A DNA stretch of 33,568 nucleotides, taken from the NCBI GenBank assembly GCA_944381275.1, contig CALWKO010000014.1:1-33568 (forward strand), in the 5' to 3' direction. Numbering within the stretch: position 1 is the first letter of the stretch; each line of letters opens with the position of its first letter. Position numbers and translations under genes: made by a program. Below, in pieces: positions 15,474-22,425 of this stretch. The notes under the pieces are model-generated. The model saw only the letters and a list, made by a program, of their open reading frames with translations, was not told where the DNA came from and searched no databases. The DNA comes from an uncultured Clostridia bacterium (lineage in GTDB: Bacteria > Bacillota > Clostridia > Christensenellales > UBA3700).

Positions 15474-15529
15474 CCGCAAAGAAATTATCGAAAAGAAAAA
15501 ACTCCCCTATATGCTTAAAAATACCCCTT

Positions 15530-15561
15530 ACTATTCGCAAAAGTTGCCTTTTGCGAATAGT
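15530..15561. repeat. Perfect 14-4-14 palindrome
   Basis: ACTATTCGCAAAAG (15530-15543), loop TTGC (15544-15547) and CTTTTGCGAATAGT (15548-15561) are perfectly complementary. Neither strand has a T run immediately after the stem, so it is not a standard terminator. Read as 12-bp arms around an 8-bp centre, it resembles a tyrosine-recombinase core site, and a recombinase gene lies about 380 bp away. That link is inference. Confidence 0.7.
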
Positions 15562-15734
15562 TTAAACGGGTTAAAAAATTGATTTTCGCCTCTGCTCTAT
15601 CACGATTATCGATCATTTAATCGAGCAATTGCTTCTCACCCATATAGTTCATTTGGGCGAATTAGCCAAGAATCAGCCTGCAATTTGTAATGTGACGCGC
15701 GAAATTTCGCCGCTCTGCCCGCTCGGCGTGCCGG

Positions 15735-15758
15735 CTTATTATTCGGCAGCATAATAAG
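15735..15758. repeat. 8-bp inverted repeat
   Basis: CTTATTAT (15735-15742) and ATAATAAG (15751-15758) flank the 8-base loop TCGGCAGC. No T run follows. Its role is unknown. Confidence 0.4.
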
Positions 15759-16022
15759 AATATTACCAACCTTGGCATTTTTGTCGATATGAGTTGATTT
15801 TGCAAATATTGCCTGCTCTTTTACGATTTATTTTATTGAAAAGACTGATTTCTCCTTCATATGCCAGGCTGAAAATCTATTTATGACAACCGGAGGGAGA
15901 TCAATTAAGCCTAATTATAATTAATAGTGCCTAAAATGGCGTAAAATACCCCTTATCATGTTGAAGTATTCTAAAAAATGCGATAATTAAGAATAATTAT
16001 TTTAGAAAATTTGTAGAATTTA

Positions 16023-16051
16023 TTGCATTTTACATCTTTATGATGTAAAAT
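16023..16051 (+). promoter_or_regulatory. padR promoter embedded in a palindromic operator
   Basis: TTGCAT (16023-16028), a 17-bp spacer and TAAAAT (16046-16051) form a good sigma-A promoter. A perfect 10-bp inverted repeat, ATTTTACATC (16027-16036) and GATGTAAAAT (16042-16051), spans the spacer and the whole -10 box. PadR regulators usually bind inverted repeats with ATGT/ACAT half-sites, so this is a strong candidate autoregulatory operator. The ATG at 16058 follows the -10 after 6 nt, predicting a leaderless transcript. Confidence 0.7.
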
Positions 16052-16057
16052 AGAAGT

Positions 16058-17860
16058 ATGAAAGAAAAGGATACTCCCGATAACTCCTCTGTCAATATCG
16101 ATTTGATAAGAGGTCATATGGATACGATCATTCTCCGCACGCTCAGTGACGGGGATAAGTACGGCTATGAAATTTTATCGGAAATATCTGACAAGAGCGA
16201 AGGTCTTTACTCCCTTAAACAACCTACCCTTTACAGCTGCTTGAAGCGCTTGGAAAAACAAGGACTCGTCACATCGTATAAAGGCGATCTTTCTTACGGC
16301 GCGCAGCGCGTCTATTATTCGCTCACCGATATGGGCAGGCAGTTTTTGGAAAACGACCAGATTCAATGGGAATTCAGCAGGACGATCATAAATAGTTTGC
16401 TTTCGGACAGAGCTTACGATCCGGAAAAGGCGCCCAAGCCTTTCGACGTATCTTCCTTCCGCCCTCTCACCCGCCGTCAGCGCGGCGACGCGAATTATTA
16501 TGCCACGGTGGATCCCGCCAAACTTACCGAAGAAGAGCTTAACGCTGCGGCTCAAGCAGAAGCGCCCGATGAGAGCGCGGACGATTCATTTGATTCTTCT
16601 TATGACGGAAGCGTGGTTTACAGCGAAGGTGACGTAACGCCCGCGGAGATACCTGCTCAGAATTATCCGCACGAAGATGAAAGCGCTCAGGCGGAAATTC
16701 CTTCGCACGAGGATGAAAGCGTGGAGATCGTGGAAGACGGCGACATTCCGCCCGTGTCCGAGCCTGCAGGCGATAGTTATGCCGGTGACCCTGTTCATCA
16801 TACAGAACGTATATATCGCGATTATACTTCCGATATGGGCGAGGCATCCCCTGCCGCGTCTGATACTTTCACGGAAGAAATCGTGCAAGAAGAAGTTTAT
16901 AATTTGCCAAAAGAGCGCAATAATGCCTCACACACGGAACCTTCTTACGAAGAAGATCAATCCGAACAAAGCGTAATTGAGGAAAATGAGGCGATAGACA
17001 GCACTCCCGCGGAAGAAGTTTCTTACGATGAAGAAGGTGCCGTTGAAGATGTTTATGCGGCGGAGGAAAGCGGCGAACAGGAGCTGCCGCTGAATTATGA
17101 CACTTCCGTATATGAATACGACGCAGAAGCCGCCCGCCGTGCCGCCGATGTACTCTACGGCGCTCCGCCCGAGCCGCAGGAGGAAGAGCCCGTCGAGCCC
17201 GCTCCGCCGGTGCAGCCGCTTCCCGTATATTCCGGAGAAGGCAATTACATAGAGAGTTTGGGAAAATTTTATAACCGTAATGTGGATGAACAGGCTGAAG
17301 AAGACACCAAACCCGCGGAGCGTCCTTCTGCGGCCGCGAGCGATCCCCCTACCCTCAGCCAGGTGCGCGAGGCTTTTTATATGCAAGGCTTCACGTTAAA
17401 GCCGTATACCAAAACGACTTATGCGGGATATTACATAAACAAATATTTCTACTCGAACAAATTATTGCGCGACTGCACGCTCATAATGTTTGTAATTTTC
17501 GCGGCGGAGCTGCTTATATGCGCCCTTGCGGGCGGTATTTCTTGGGCGGCTTTCGGTTTGACTGCGGGAATCTCCCTGCTGGTGCCGATATTTATGATGA
17601 TTGCGTACTTGATAGAACCCAACAGGCGTAAACGCGCGAATTATAACTTTAAGAGCGCATTACTAAGCTGCTTGGCGTTCTGCCTGATATACATTATATT
17701 GGTGTTTATTCTGGGCTTTTTCGTGTTCGGAGTGAGAGCGGATATGATTTCAACGTGGGTAAAACCCGTCTTTATACCGCTCGTGTTTATGCTGGACGTG
17801 CCAATAGCCGTGCTGATATACACAAAATTGTACTCATCCAGGAAATATCATATAAATTAA
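16058..17860 (+). CDS. Membrane-anchored PadR-family transcriptional regulator
   Basis: A 600-aa protein of unusual build. Residues 17-110 form a PadR winged helix (LIRGHMDTIILRTLS, GYEIL, recognition helix QPTLYSCLKRLEKQGLV, wing GAQRVYYSLTDMG). Residues about 135-430 are a long, very acidic, probably disordered linker, with a small internal duplication of HEDES (near 207 and 219) and many Glu, Asp, Pro and Ser. A juxtamembrane segment (about 430-474, FYMQGFTLKPYTKTTYAGYY) leads into four hydrophobic helices: about 475-493, 497-519, 533-559 and 568-590. The positively charged loop after helix 2 (EPNRRKRANYNFK) and the charged C-terminus fit an orientation with both ends in the cytoplasm. Normal PadR proteins are 100-200 aa and soluble. 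The gene stands alone, ends at a terminator, and has a palindromic promoter. Ligand and targets are unknown. Confidence 0.88.
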   Translation: MKEKDTPDNSSVNIDLIRGHMDTIILRTLSDGDKYGYEILSEISDKSEGLYSLKQPTLYSCLKRLEKQGLVTSYKGDLSYGAQRVYYSLTDMGRQFLENDQIQWEFSRTIINSLLSDRAYDPEKAPKPFDVSSFRPLTRRQRGDANYYATVDPAKLTEEELNAAAQAEAPDESADDSFDSSYDGSVVYSEGDVTPAEIPAQNYPHEDESAQAEIPSHEDESVEIVEDGDIPPVSEPAGDSYAGDPVHHTERIYRDYTSDMGEASPAASDTFTEEIVQEEVYNLPKERNNASHTEPSYEEDQSEQSVIEENEAIDSTPAEEVSYDEEGAVEDVYAAEESGEQELPLNYDTSVYEYDAEAARRAADVLYGAPPEPQEEEPVEPAPPVQPLPVYSGEGNYIESLGKFYNRNVDEQAEEDTKPAERPSAAASDPPTLSQVREAFYMQGFTLKPYTKTTYAGYYINKYFYSNKLLRDCTLIMFVIFAAELLICALAGGISWAAFGLTAGISLLVPIFMMIAYLIEPNRRKRANYNFKSALLSCLAFCLIYIILVFILGFFVFGVRADMISTWVKPVFIPLVFMLDVPIAVLIYTKLYSSRKYHIN

Positions 17861-17862
17861 AT

Positions 17863-17888
17863 AAAACCGCCCTATTGAGCGGTTTTTT
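17863..17888. terminator. Terminator between convergent padR and rnhA
   Basis: AAAACCGC (17863-17870) and GCGGTTTT (17879-17886) pair around an 8-nt loop and run into T. The reverse strand also ends in a T-rich stretch, so it may serve both genes. Confidence 0.8.
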
Positions 17889-17908
17889 ATTGTAGTTTTT
17901 GTAACGAA

Positions 17909-18361
17909 TTATTGCGGATTTGATTTTTTGTACTTGTCTATCTCTGCGCGGGCGCCCTTATCGCAGGCGTTGTTATATTCGTTGTCGGCATGCCCTTTCA
18001 CCTTTACAAAGGATACTTGATGTACGTCCATCAGGCGCAGAAGCTCCTGCCACAAGTCTATATTTTTTACGTCCTTTTTGCCCGCAGTGCGCCAGCCGTT
18101 GCTCATCCACTGCGCAAGCCAGCCGTTTTCCACGGCGTTGCAAACATAGGCGGAATCGCTGTAAACAGCCACATTGCACTTATATTTGAGCGCTTTCAGC
18201 CCCATTATCACCGCCATGAGCTCCATACGGTTGTTGGTGGTGGAGGCTTCATATCCGCTTATCTGTTTTTGCGCTTCCCCGTGCATAAGTATTGCGCACC
18301 AGCCGCCCACGCCCGGATTGCCCGAGCATGCGCCGTCGGTATAGATGATCACGTCTTTCAC
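17909..18361 (-). CDS. rnhA: Ribonuclease HI
   Basis: A 150-aa RNase HI that cleaves the RNA strand of RNA-DNA hybrids (R-loops, primers). The catalytic carboxylates are all present: Asp9 (YTDGAC), Glu47 (NRMELMA), Asp69 (YSDSAY) and Asp134 (NNACDKGA), with His124 in KGHADNEYN. The start is a GTG (18361) that overlaps the proC stop by 4 nt (GTGA), with GGAGCTGG upstream. It is therefore translationally coupled to proC. The chain is of normal length for the Escherichia coli-type enzyme. Confidence 0.95.
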   Translation of the reverse strand: MKDVIIYTDGACSGNPGVGGWCAILMHGEAQKQISGYEASTTNNRMELMAVIMGLKALKYKCNVAVYSDSAYVCNAVENGWLAQWMSNGWRTAGKKDVKNIDLWQELLRLMDVHQVSFVKVKGHADNEYNNACDKGARAEIDKYKKSNPQ

Positions 18362-19152
18362 GATTTACCCAGCTCCTTGCTGCGCGCCACGCAGCGCGCC
18401 ATGCCCTCGCGTACCACGCCGTCCAAGTCCTTTTCATCAAAGCAATTTACCGCCTGAATGGTGGTTCCGCCCTTGGAACATACCTTGTCGATGAGGGTGT
18501 CGAGGCTGTCGGTACTGCGCCTGACCATCTCTGCCGCGCCTTGAACGGTGGCAAGGGTGAGCTTTTGAGCCACTTCCTCGTCAAGTCCGGCGTCCACTCC
18601 GCCGCGTATCATGGAGCGGATAAAATAGTAAACGTATGCAGGTCCGCTTCCGCTCACGCCCGTCACGGCGTCGAACAAGGATTCGGGAAGGCTGACAGTT
18701 TCGCCCGTTGTGTCGAATATCTGCTTTACGAAAGCGTTGCTTTCCTCGCCTGCGTCGTTTTGAGCGATGGCTGTTATGCCCTTGCCTATCGAGCAGGGAG
18801 TGTTGGGCATGACGCGAATGACTTTCGCACCCGCGGGAGCGGCTTCTTCAATCGTTTTAACGGCAACGCCCGCCATTATGCTGATAAGAAGGCGGCACTT
18901 GCCCGCCCTCACCTTATCGGTTATCGTGGGGAAAATTTGCGGCTTTACGGAGAGGATCACACTTTCGCATTTTTCCAATACTTCAGCGGCGTCGGGCACG
19001 ATTTTCACGTTTCCGAAGGTCGCTTGCGGGTTGATGTCGGACATGAGAATATCCGATTCTTTTAAAAGTCCGTGGGTGAGAATGCCCGAAGCGATGGCTT
19101 TGCCCATGTTTCCGGCGCCGATAAAACCGAGTTTGTAAGAATAATTTGTCAT
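18358..19152 (-). CDS. proC: Pyrroline-5-carboxylate reductase
   Basis: A 264-aa NAD(P)H-dependent enzyme for the last step of proline synthesis. The N-terminal Rossmann motif is GFIGAGNMG (9-17). The C-terminal dimerisation domain carries the family signature around GVSGSGPAYVYYFI and ends with TIQAVNCFDEKDL. I chose ATG 19152, because AGGTG lies just before it and the chain begins like other ProC proteins. An in-frame upstream ATG at 19197 has no such support. It is followed directly by rnhA in a two-gene operon and diverges from tRNA-Trp. Confidence 0.95.
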   Translation of the reverse strand: MTNYSYKLGFIGAGNMGKAIASGILTHGLLKESDILMSDINPQATFGNVKIVPDAAEVLEKCESVILSVKPQIFPTITDKVRAGKCRLLISIMAGVAVKTIEEAAPAGAKVIRVMPNTPCSIGKGITAIAQNDAGEESNAFVKQIFDTTGETVSLPESLFDAVTGVSGSGPAYVYYFIRSMIRGGVDAGLDEEVAQKLTLATVQGAAEMVRRSTDSLDTLIDKVCSKGGTTIQAVNCFDEKDLDGVVREGMARCVARSKELGKS

Positions 19153-19190
19153 ATTACACCTGCTTTTGCGCATTAACGCCCGTTTTTTGG

Positions 19191-19219
19191 TTGACATTGC
19201 CGCGCAAACATTATATAAT
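19191..19219 (+). promoter_or_regulatory. Consensus promoter of tRNA-Trp
   Basis: TTGACA (19191-19196), exactly 17 bp, and TATAAT (19214-19219): a perfect sigma-A consensus on both boxes. The tRNA begins 14 nt after the -10 box. This is typical for strongly expressed stable RNA. Confidence 0.9.
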
Positions 19220-19232
19220 TACTATGCTTCTT

Positions 19233-19307
19233 AGGGGAGTGGCTCAACGGTAGAGTAGTGGTCTCCAAAACCATTGGTTGCGTGTTCGAATCGCGTCTCC
19301 CCTGCCA
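19233..19307 (+). tRNA. tRNA-Trp (CCA)
   Basis: The acceptor AGGGGAG (19233-19239) pairs with CTCCCCT (19297-19303). The anticodon stem GTGGT/ACCAT encloses loop CTCCAAA, with anticodon CCA at 19265-19267. The T loop is TTCGAAT (19285-19291). The discriminator G is 19304 and CCA is encoded at 19305-19307. All arms fold. Confidence 0.97.
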
Positions 19308-19340
19308 AACGACTTATCGAGATTTCGGTAGGTCGTTTTT
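19308..19340 (+). terminator. Terminator of tRNA-Trp
   Basis: A 13-bp stem, AACGACTTATCGA (19308-19320) with TCGGTAGGTCGTT (19325-19337), has two G-U pairs and a GATT loop. It is followed by more T. Confidence 0.85.
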
Positions 19341-19387
19341 CATTATATTTGATTATACGCTTTAGCGAGCAAAAAGTAAAGCGATAG

Positions 19388-20179
19388 TCATCCCAAAGCC
19401 ACATCCAGCGTCATCATCACAACAAAACCTATCATGGCGCCCCATGTGCCCAAGTGGGGATGTTCGGAAAGGCGGGCGTCGGGTATGAGATCTTCTATCA
19501 CCACAAAGATCATGGCTCCCGCCGCAAATGCCAAAAGCCACGGCTGAGCGCTTGTGAGATTGGCGGCGAGGAAGTAACCGACCACGGCAAAGACGGGCTC
19601 CACCACCCCGCTCCCCGTTCCGTAGAGGAAGGCTTTGCCCTTGCTCCCCGTCGCCGCCTTCATAGGAAGAGAGATCGCTGCGCCTTCAGGAAAGTTTTGA
19701 ATCGCCATGCCCACCGCAAGCCCGAACGCCGCCGCAAAGGAACCGTGATCGCCGAGTGCCGCCGCAGCGCCGAAGGCGAATCCTACCGCCAACCCCTCAG
19801 GGATATTGTGGATGGTTACGGCAAGAAAGAGCTTTACCGGTTTTTTCAAGTGATTGGGCAGTCCTTCTTCTTCGTTTGTGCCGCCGTGAATGTGGGGAAC
19901 GAGCTTGTCTATTATCACAAGGAAGACCCCGCCCAAAATAAACCCGACGACGGCGGGGATAAAGGACAGATCTCCGAACCCTTCTTCCGCCCCTTCAAGC
20001 GAAGGAATAAGCAGCGACCACACGGAGGCCGCCACCATTACGCCCGCAGCAAATCCCAAAAAGAGCGTATTCAGCTTGCCCGAGATCTCCTTTTTGAAGA
20101 GAAAAACGAGCGCGGAGCCCAAAGTGGTCGAGGCGAAAATTATCGTGAATCCCACCGCGGTGAGTGCAATATTACTCAT
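19388..20179 (-). CDS. ZIP-family metal transporter (GufA/ZupT-like)
   Basis: A 263-aa inner-membrane protein with about eight helices. The metal-site signatures of the ZIP family are HNIPEG (124-129) in helix IV and QNFPEG (161-166) in helix V. A short His-containing loop (PHIHGG, 95-100) lies between helices III and IV. Members import zinc and often other divalent metals. The exact metal is not readable here. GGGGGT lies before the ATG. The gene follows the methyltransferase by 18 nt, probably in one transcript. A weak hairpin but no clear terminator follows it. Confidence 0.92.
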   Translation of the reverse strand: MSNIALTAVGFTIIFASTTLGSALVFLFKKEISGKLNTLFLGFAAGVMVAASVWSLLIPSLEGAEEGFGDLSFIPAVVGFILGGVFLVIIDKLVPHIHGGTNEEEGLPNHLKKPVKLFLAVTIHNIPEGLAVGFAFGAAAALGDHGSFAAAFGLAVGMAIQNFPEGAAISLPMKAATGSKGKAFLYGTGSGVVEPVFAVVGYFLAANLTSAQPWLLAFAAGAMIFVVIEDLIPDARLSEHPHLGTWGAMIGFVVMMTLDVALG

Positions 20180-20197
20180 AAAACCCCCAATATATGC

Positions 20198-20827
20198 TTA
20201 CTTGATTGCGATTGCGCATATCCAGCCGCTTTCGCTTGCGGTATGTACATCAACTTTTTTAAACCCGGCGGATGAAAGCAGATTTTTTAGCGCGGCTTTA
20301 TCGTACACGGTCATATCCAAAAGCTCGCTGCGGCTATCGGGGCTCCACGGCTTGGCGCCCGAAGCGTTGCATATAAAGAAGGCTCCGCCCGGCTTTAACA
20401 CCCTGAAAACTTCAGAAAACGCCGTTTGAATAGGCTTCCAGAAGTATACGGTTTCAAAGGCGGTTATAAGGTCAAACTCGTTGTCGCCGAAAGGAAGATC
20501 GGTAACGTCGCCCTGCTTTACTATACATCTTTCTGCCTTTACGGCGGCTTTGTTATGTTTTAAGCTCTTTTCCACGCTGACGGGCGAGTAATCCAAGCCG
20601 AAAACGGTTGCCGAAGGACAGCGTGTGAGCAACCGCTCTATGTTGGCACCGCCGCCGCAGCCTACATCCATAACCATACGTTTTTCTGCCGTATTTAAAT
20701 TTTGCGCAAGATGATCCAAGCCCCACTCGGCAAGGCGGGCGTGCTCGAACTTATTCATTCGCGCAAGTATAAGTTTTCCGCCCACCCCTTTCGGTTTGCG
20801 GGCATTCAAGTAAAATTTGTCGAACAT
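20198..20827 (-). CDS. Class I SAM-dependent methyltransferase
   Basis: A 209-aa methyltransferase of the UbiE/Methyltransf_11 type. SAM-binding motif I is VMDVGCGGG (52-60), the motif II region is GLDYSP, and motif III includes GDVTDLPFGDNEFD followed by VLKPGGAFFI. The substrate cannot be told from sequence. A GGAGAGG ribosome binding site precedes the ATG. It has its own promoter and is followed by the ZIP transporter gene. Cotranscription with a metal transporter hints at a link to metal physiology, but this is not proven. Confidence 0.88.
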   Translation of the reverse strand: MFDKFYLNARKPKGVGGKLILARMNKFEHARLAEWGLDHLAQNLNTAEKRMVMDVGCGGGANIERLLTRCPSATVFGLDYSPVSVEKSLKHNKAAVKAERCIVKQGDVTDLPFGDNEFDLITAFETVYFWKPIQTAFSEVFRVLKPGGAFFICNASGAKPWSPDSRSELLDMTVYDKAALKNLLSSAGFKKVDVHTASESGWICAIAIK

Positions 20828-20863
20828 ATCCTCTCCTGTGTTTATATTGCTGAACTTAATTAC

Positions 20864-20892
20864 ATTATATTATATTTGTGCGCAAAAAGCAA
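20864..20892 (-). promoter_or_regulatory. Promoter of the methyltransferase-ZIP unit
   Basis: On the minus strand: TTGCTT (20887-20892), 17 bp, then a perfect TATAAT (20864-20869). The leader is about 30 nt and carries GGAGAGG before the ATG. The remaining 100 bp up to the next gene's stop show nothing recognisable. Confidence 0.65.
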
Positions 20893-20994
20893 GGCAGATG
20901 GGATATGATTGTTATAATATTATAAAATTTGGTAATATATGTATGCCGTGCCCGCACCGCCCGAAGAAGATCGGACAAGTGCTGGACTCGAGGA

Positions 20995-22275
20995 TTATTT
21001 GTTTGCTTTAAAGCCGCTACCGGGCGTGCATGAGCCCTTTTCTCTGCCCACTTGAATGTTGTCGCATTTGACGTCGGTGAGCTCGTCTATGGGATTTTTC
21101 TTTATTTCAAAGCGGTAATCCCTGCCGAAGTTGTCGATATGCTCACATATCACTTTATGTGAAGGCGCGCATTCCGGTTTGGGCATTATCTGCTTTTGAT
21201 AGGTGAAGAATTGCGCGTTTGAAGGGATATCGTCAAGCAAGGCATACTCTTCCCCCAATGAGGTGTACTGCACGGTATTTTTCAAAATTTCGCGCACATA
21301 GTCGATATTTTCATGAAGAGAAAGCGGCTCGGGGAATTCCCCGTCCGGGATGACGGCGCAGGGGTCGGTCTTTTCGAACTTTTTAAGCAGCTCCGCAACT
21401 TTGTGCAGGTGGGATACTTCTATCACGAAGTTCTTCTCCCAAAGCGCCTTGATATAGTCGTTTGTTTCCGTCATATAGCACGACCAATACAGGTAGCATT
21501 CGGTGTATTCGTGCCATAGCGCCATCTCCAGCCAACTGCCGCAGGGATCGATGAGGTCTTCGTATTGAGTGACGTGCTCTTCTTCCACAAGCGCGATTTC
21601 ACGATAGAGCTTGCGCGAAAGCGAGTCTTTTGCAAGCGTGGTCACGTTCATATAATAATTCATCGTCTGCTGTTCCGCGGCGGTGATTATCATGGTGGCG
21701 AGCGTGGTCATCTTGTCCGCCGTTTTGGAATTTATCGGTCGGCGAACGTTATCCATCGGGTGGCGGTGGTGTGCAACCGTGGGGCGCCCGGGCATTATCT
21801 CGGTATACTTCCCTACCAGCTGTTCCGCCAATACGCCCTCACGCATTTCGAGCAGATCGGCATAGCGGTAGAGATGGTCGAAATCTTCCAGCAGAGCAAA
21901 GTCGAGCGCCTTTTTCACATAAAAGTCCTTTTCACGCTTGGCTAGTTCGGCGGTGAGGTCGACGGCGAGCTGTTCGTAACCTATGGTGTGCTCCAGCTGA
22001 CTTTCATCTTCCGGCTTTAAGAGGGAGATGTCTATCTGCTGATTTTTCTCCTGCATGCGCGTTGCCGCCATCTCGCGGCGCAGGTCGGTGTTGTTTGTAT
22101 GGCGGGCGGCTTGATGACAAAACCAATTCGCCTCGAACTCCGTGCCGTTCATGAGAATGATCCTTGTTTTGGTGTAAGGATCGACTGCATTTTTGTCGTA
22201 AGGTTTGGGGTAATTCTTTTCCCTGTCTGTAAAAAGCGATTGGATTCTTGCGGGTTTTTCTTTAAAAGGATTCAC
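20995..22275 (-). CDS. Uncharacterised probable ferritin-like (diiron) protein
   Basis: A 426-aa soluble, mostly helical protein rich in Glu and His. I do not recognise a named family. Residues 95-240 show the spacing of a ferritin-like four-helix diiron bundle: Glu101, Glu130/Asp131 with His134, Glu201, and Glu231-x-x-His234 (EEEHVTQYED). A second run has Glu256 and Glu286-x-x-His289 (EVSHLHKVAELL). The C-terminal 120 residues look like a separate tail with several Cys and Gly, ending in a basic stretch. The start is a GTG (22275) with a strong GGAGGTT seven bases upstream. It lies alone between two terminated neighbours. Rubrerythrin-like oxidative-stress function is a guess. The metal ligands are inferred from pattern only. 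Confidence 0.55.
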   Translation of the reverse strand: MNPFKEKPARIQSLFTDREKNYPKPYDKNAVDPYTKTRIILMNGTEFEANWFCHQAARHTNNTDLRREMAATRMQEKNQQIDISLLKPEDESQLEHTIGYEQLAVDLTAELAKREKDFYVKKALDFALLEDFDHLYRYADLLEMREGVLAEQLVGKYTEIMPGRPTVAHHRHPMDNVRRPINSKTADKMTTLATMIITAAEQQTMNYYMNVTTLAKDSLSRKLYREIALVEEEHVTQYEDLIDPCGSWLEMALWHEYTECYLYWSCYMTETNDYIKALWEKNFVIEVSHLHKVAELLKKFEKTDPCAVIPDGEFPEPLSLHENIDYVREILKNTVQYTSLGEEYALLDDIPSNAQFFTYQKQIMPKPECAPSHKVICEHIDNFGRDYRFEIKKNPIDELTDVKCDNIQVGREKGSCTPGSGFKANK

Positions 22276-22333
22276 AATATAACCTCCGTTTTTTTGTTTT
22301 GCAAGGTTATTATTGCCAAAATCAGAAAAAATA

Positions 22334-22359
22334 AGCGTATTAGCGTATAAAAATACGCT
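22334..22359. repeat. AGCGTAT repeats upstream of the ferritin-like gene
   Basis: AGCGTAT occurs directly at 22334-22340 and 22342-22348, and inverted (ATACGCT) at 22353-22359. The last two form a 7-bp hairpin with a 4-A loop. The cluster lies 60-85 bp before the GTG start of the ferritin-like gene, so it could be an operator. It could also be a secondary terminator. Confidence 0.45.
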
Positions 22360-22365
22360 GTTTGT

Positions 22366-22394
22366 AAAGAAAAAGGCGGCGCAAACGCGCCGCC
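22366..22394 (-). terminator. Terminator of the alcohol dehydrogenase gene
   Basis: A perfect GC-only 8-bp stem, GGCGGCGC (22375-22382) and GCGCCGCC (22387-22394), with an AAAC loop. On the minus strand it is followed by TTTTTCTTT. Confidence 0.9.
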
Positions 22395-22425
22395 CCTTTC
22401 AGCGAAGTATCGTCTGTTTTGCCGA

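Larger units (their letters stand above)
15194..16022. other. Gene-free AT-rich stretch with repeats and hairpins
   Basis: No open reading frame of 60 codons with gene-like features lies between the recombinase and padR (910 bp in all). The stretch is AT-rich and contains a repeat array (about 15243-15473), a perfect 14-bp-armed palindrome (15530-15561), a 12-bp palindrome GCGAAATTTCGC (15699-15710), an 8-bp inverted repeat (15735-15758) and a 13-bp direct repeat pair. I recognise no known structured RNA (no tmRNA, RNase P or riboswitch signature). It could be a regulatory RNA locus, a recombination region or decayed DNA. Confidence 0.6.

Noticed and set aside
15530..15561. Rho-independent terminator
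   Set aside because: No T run follows the stem on either strand, and neither neighbouring gene ends here.
15890..15920. A very short peptide gene behind a GGAGGGAG motif
   Set aside because: No start codon follows at a proper distance. The only ATG in the area gives a 13-codon frame that contains the motif itself.
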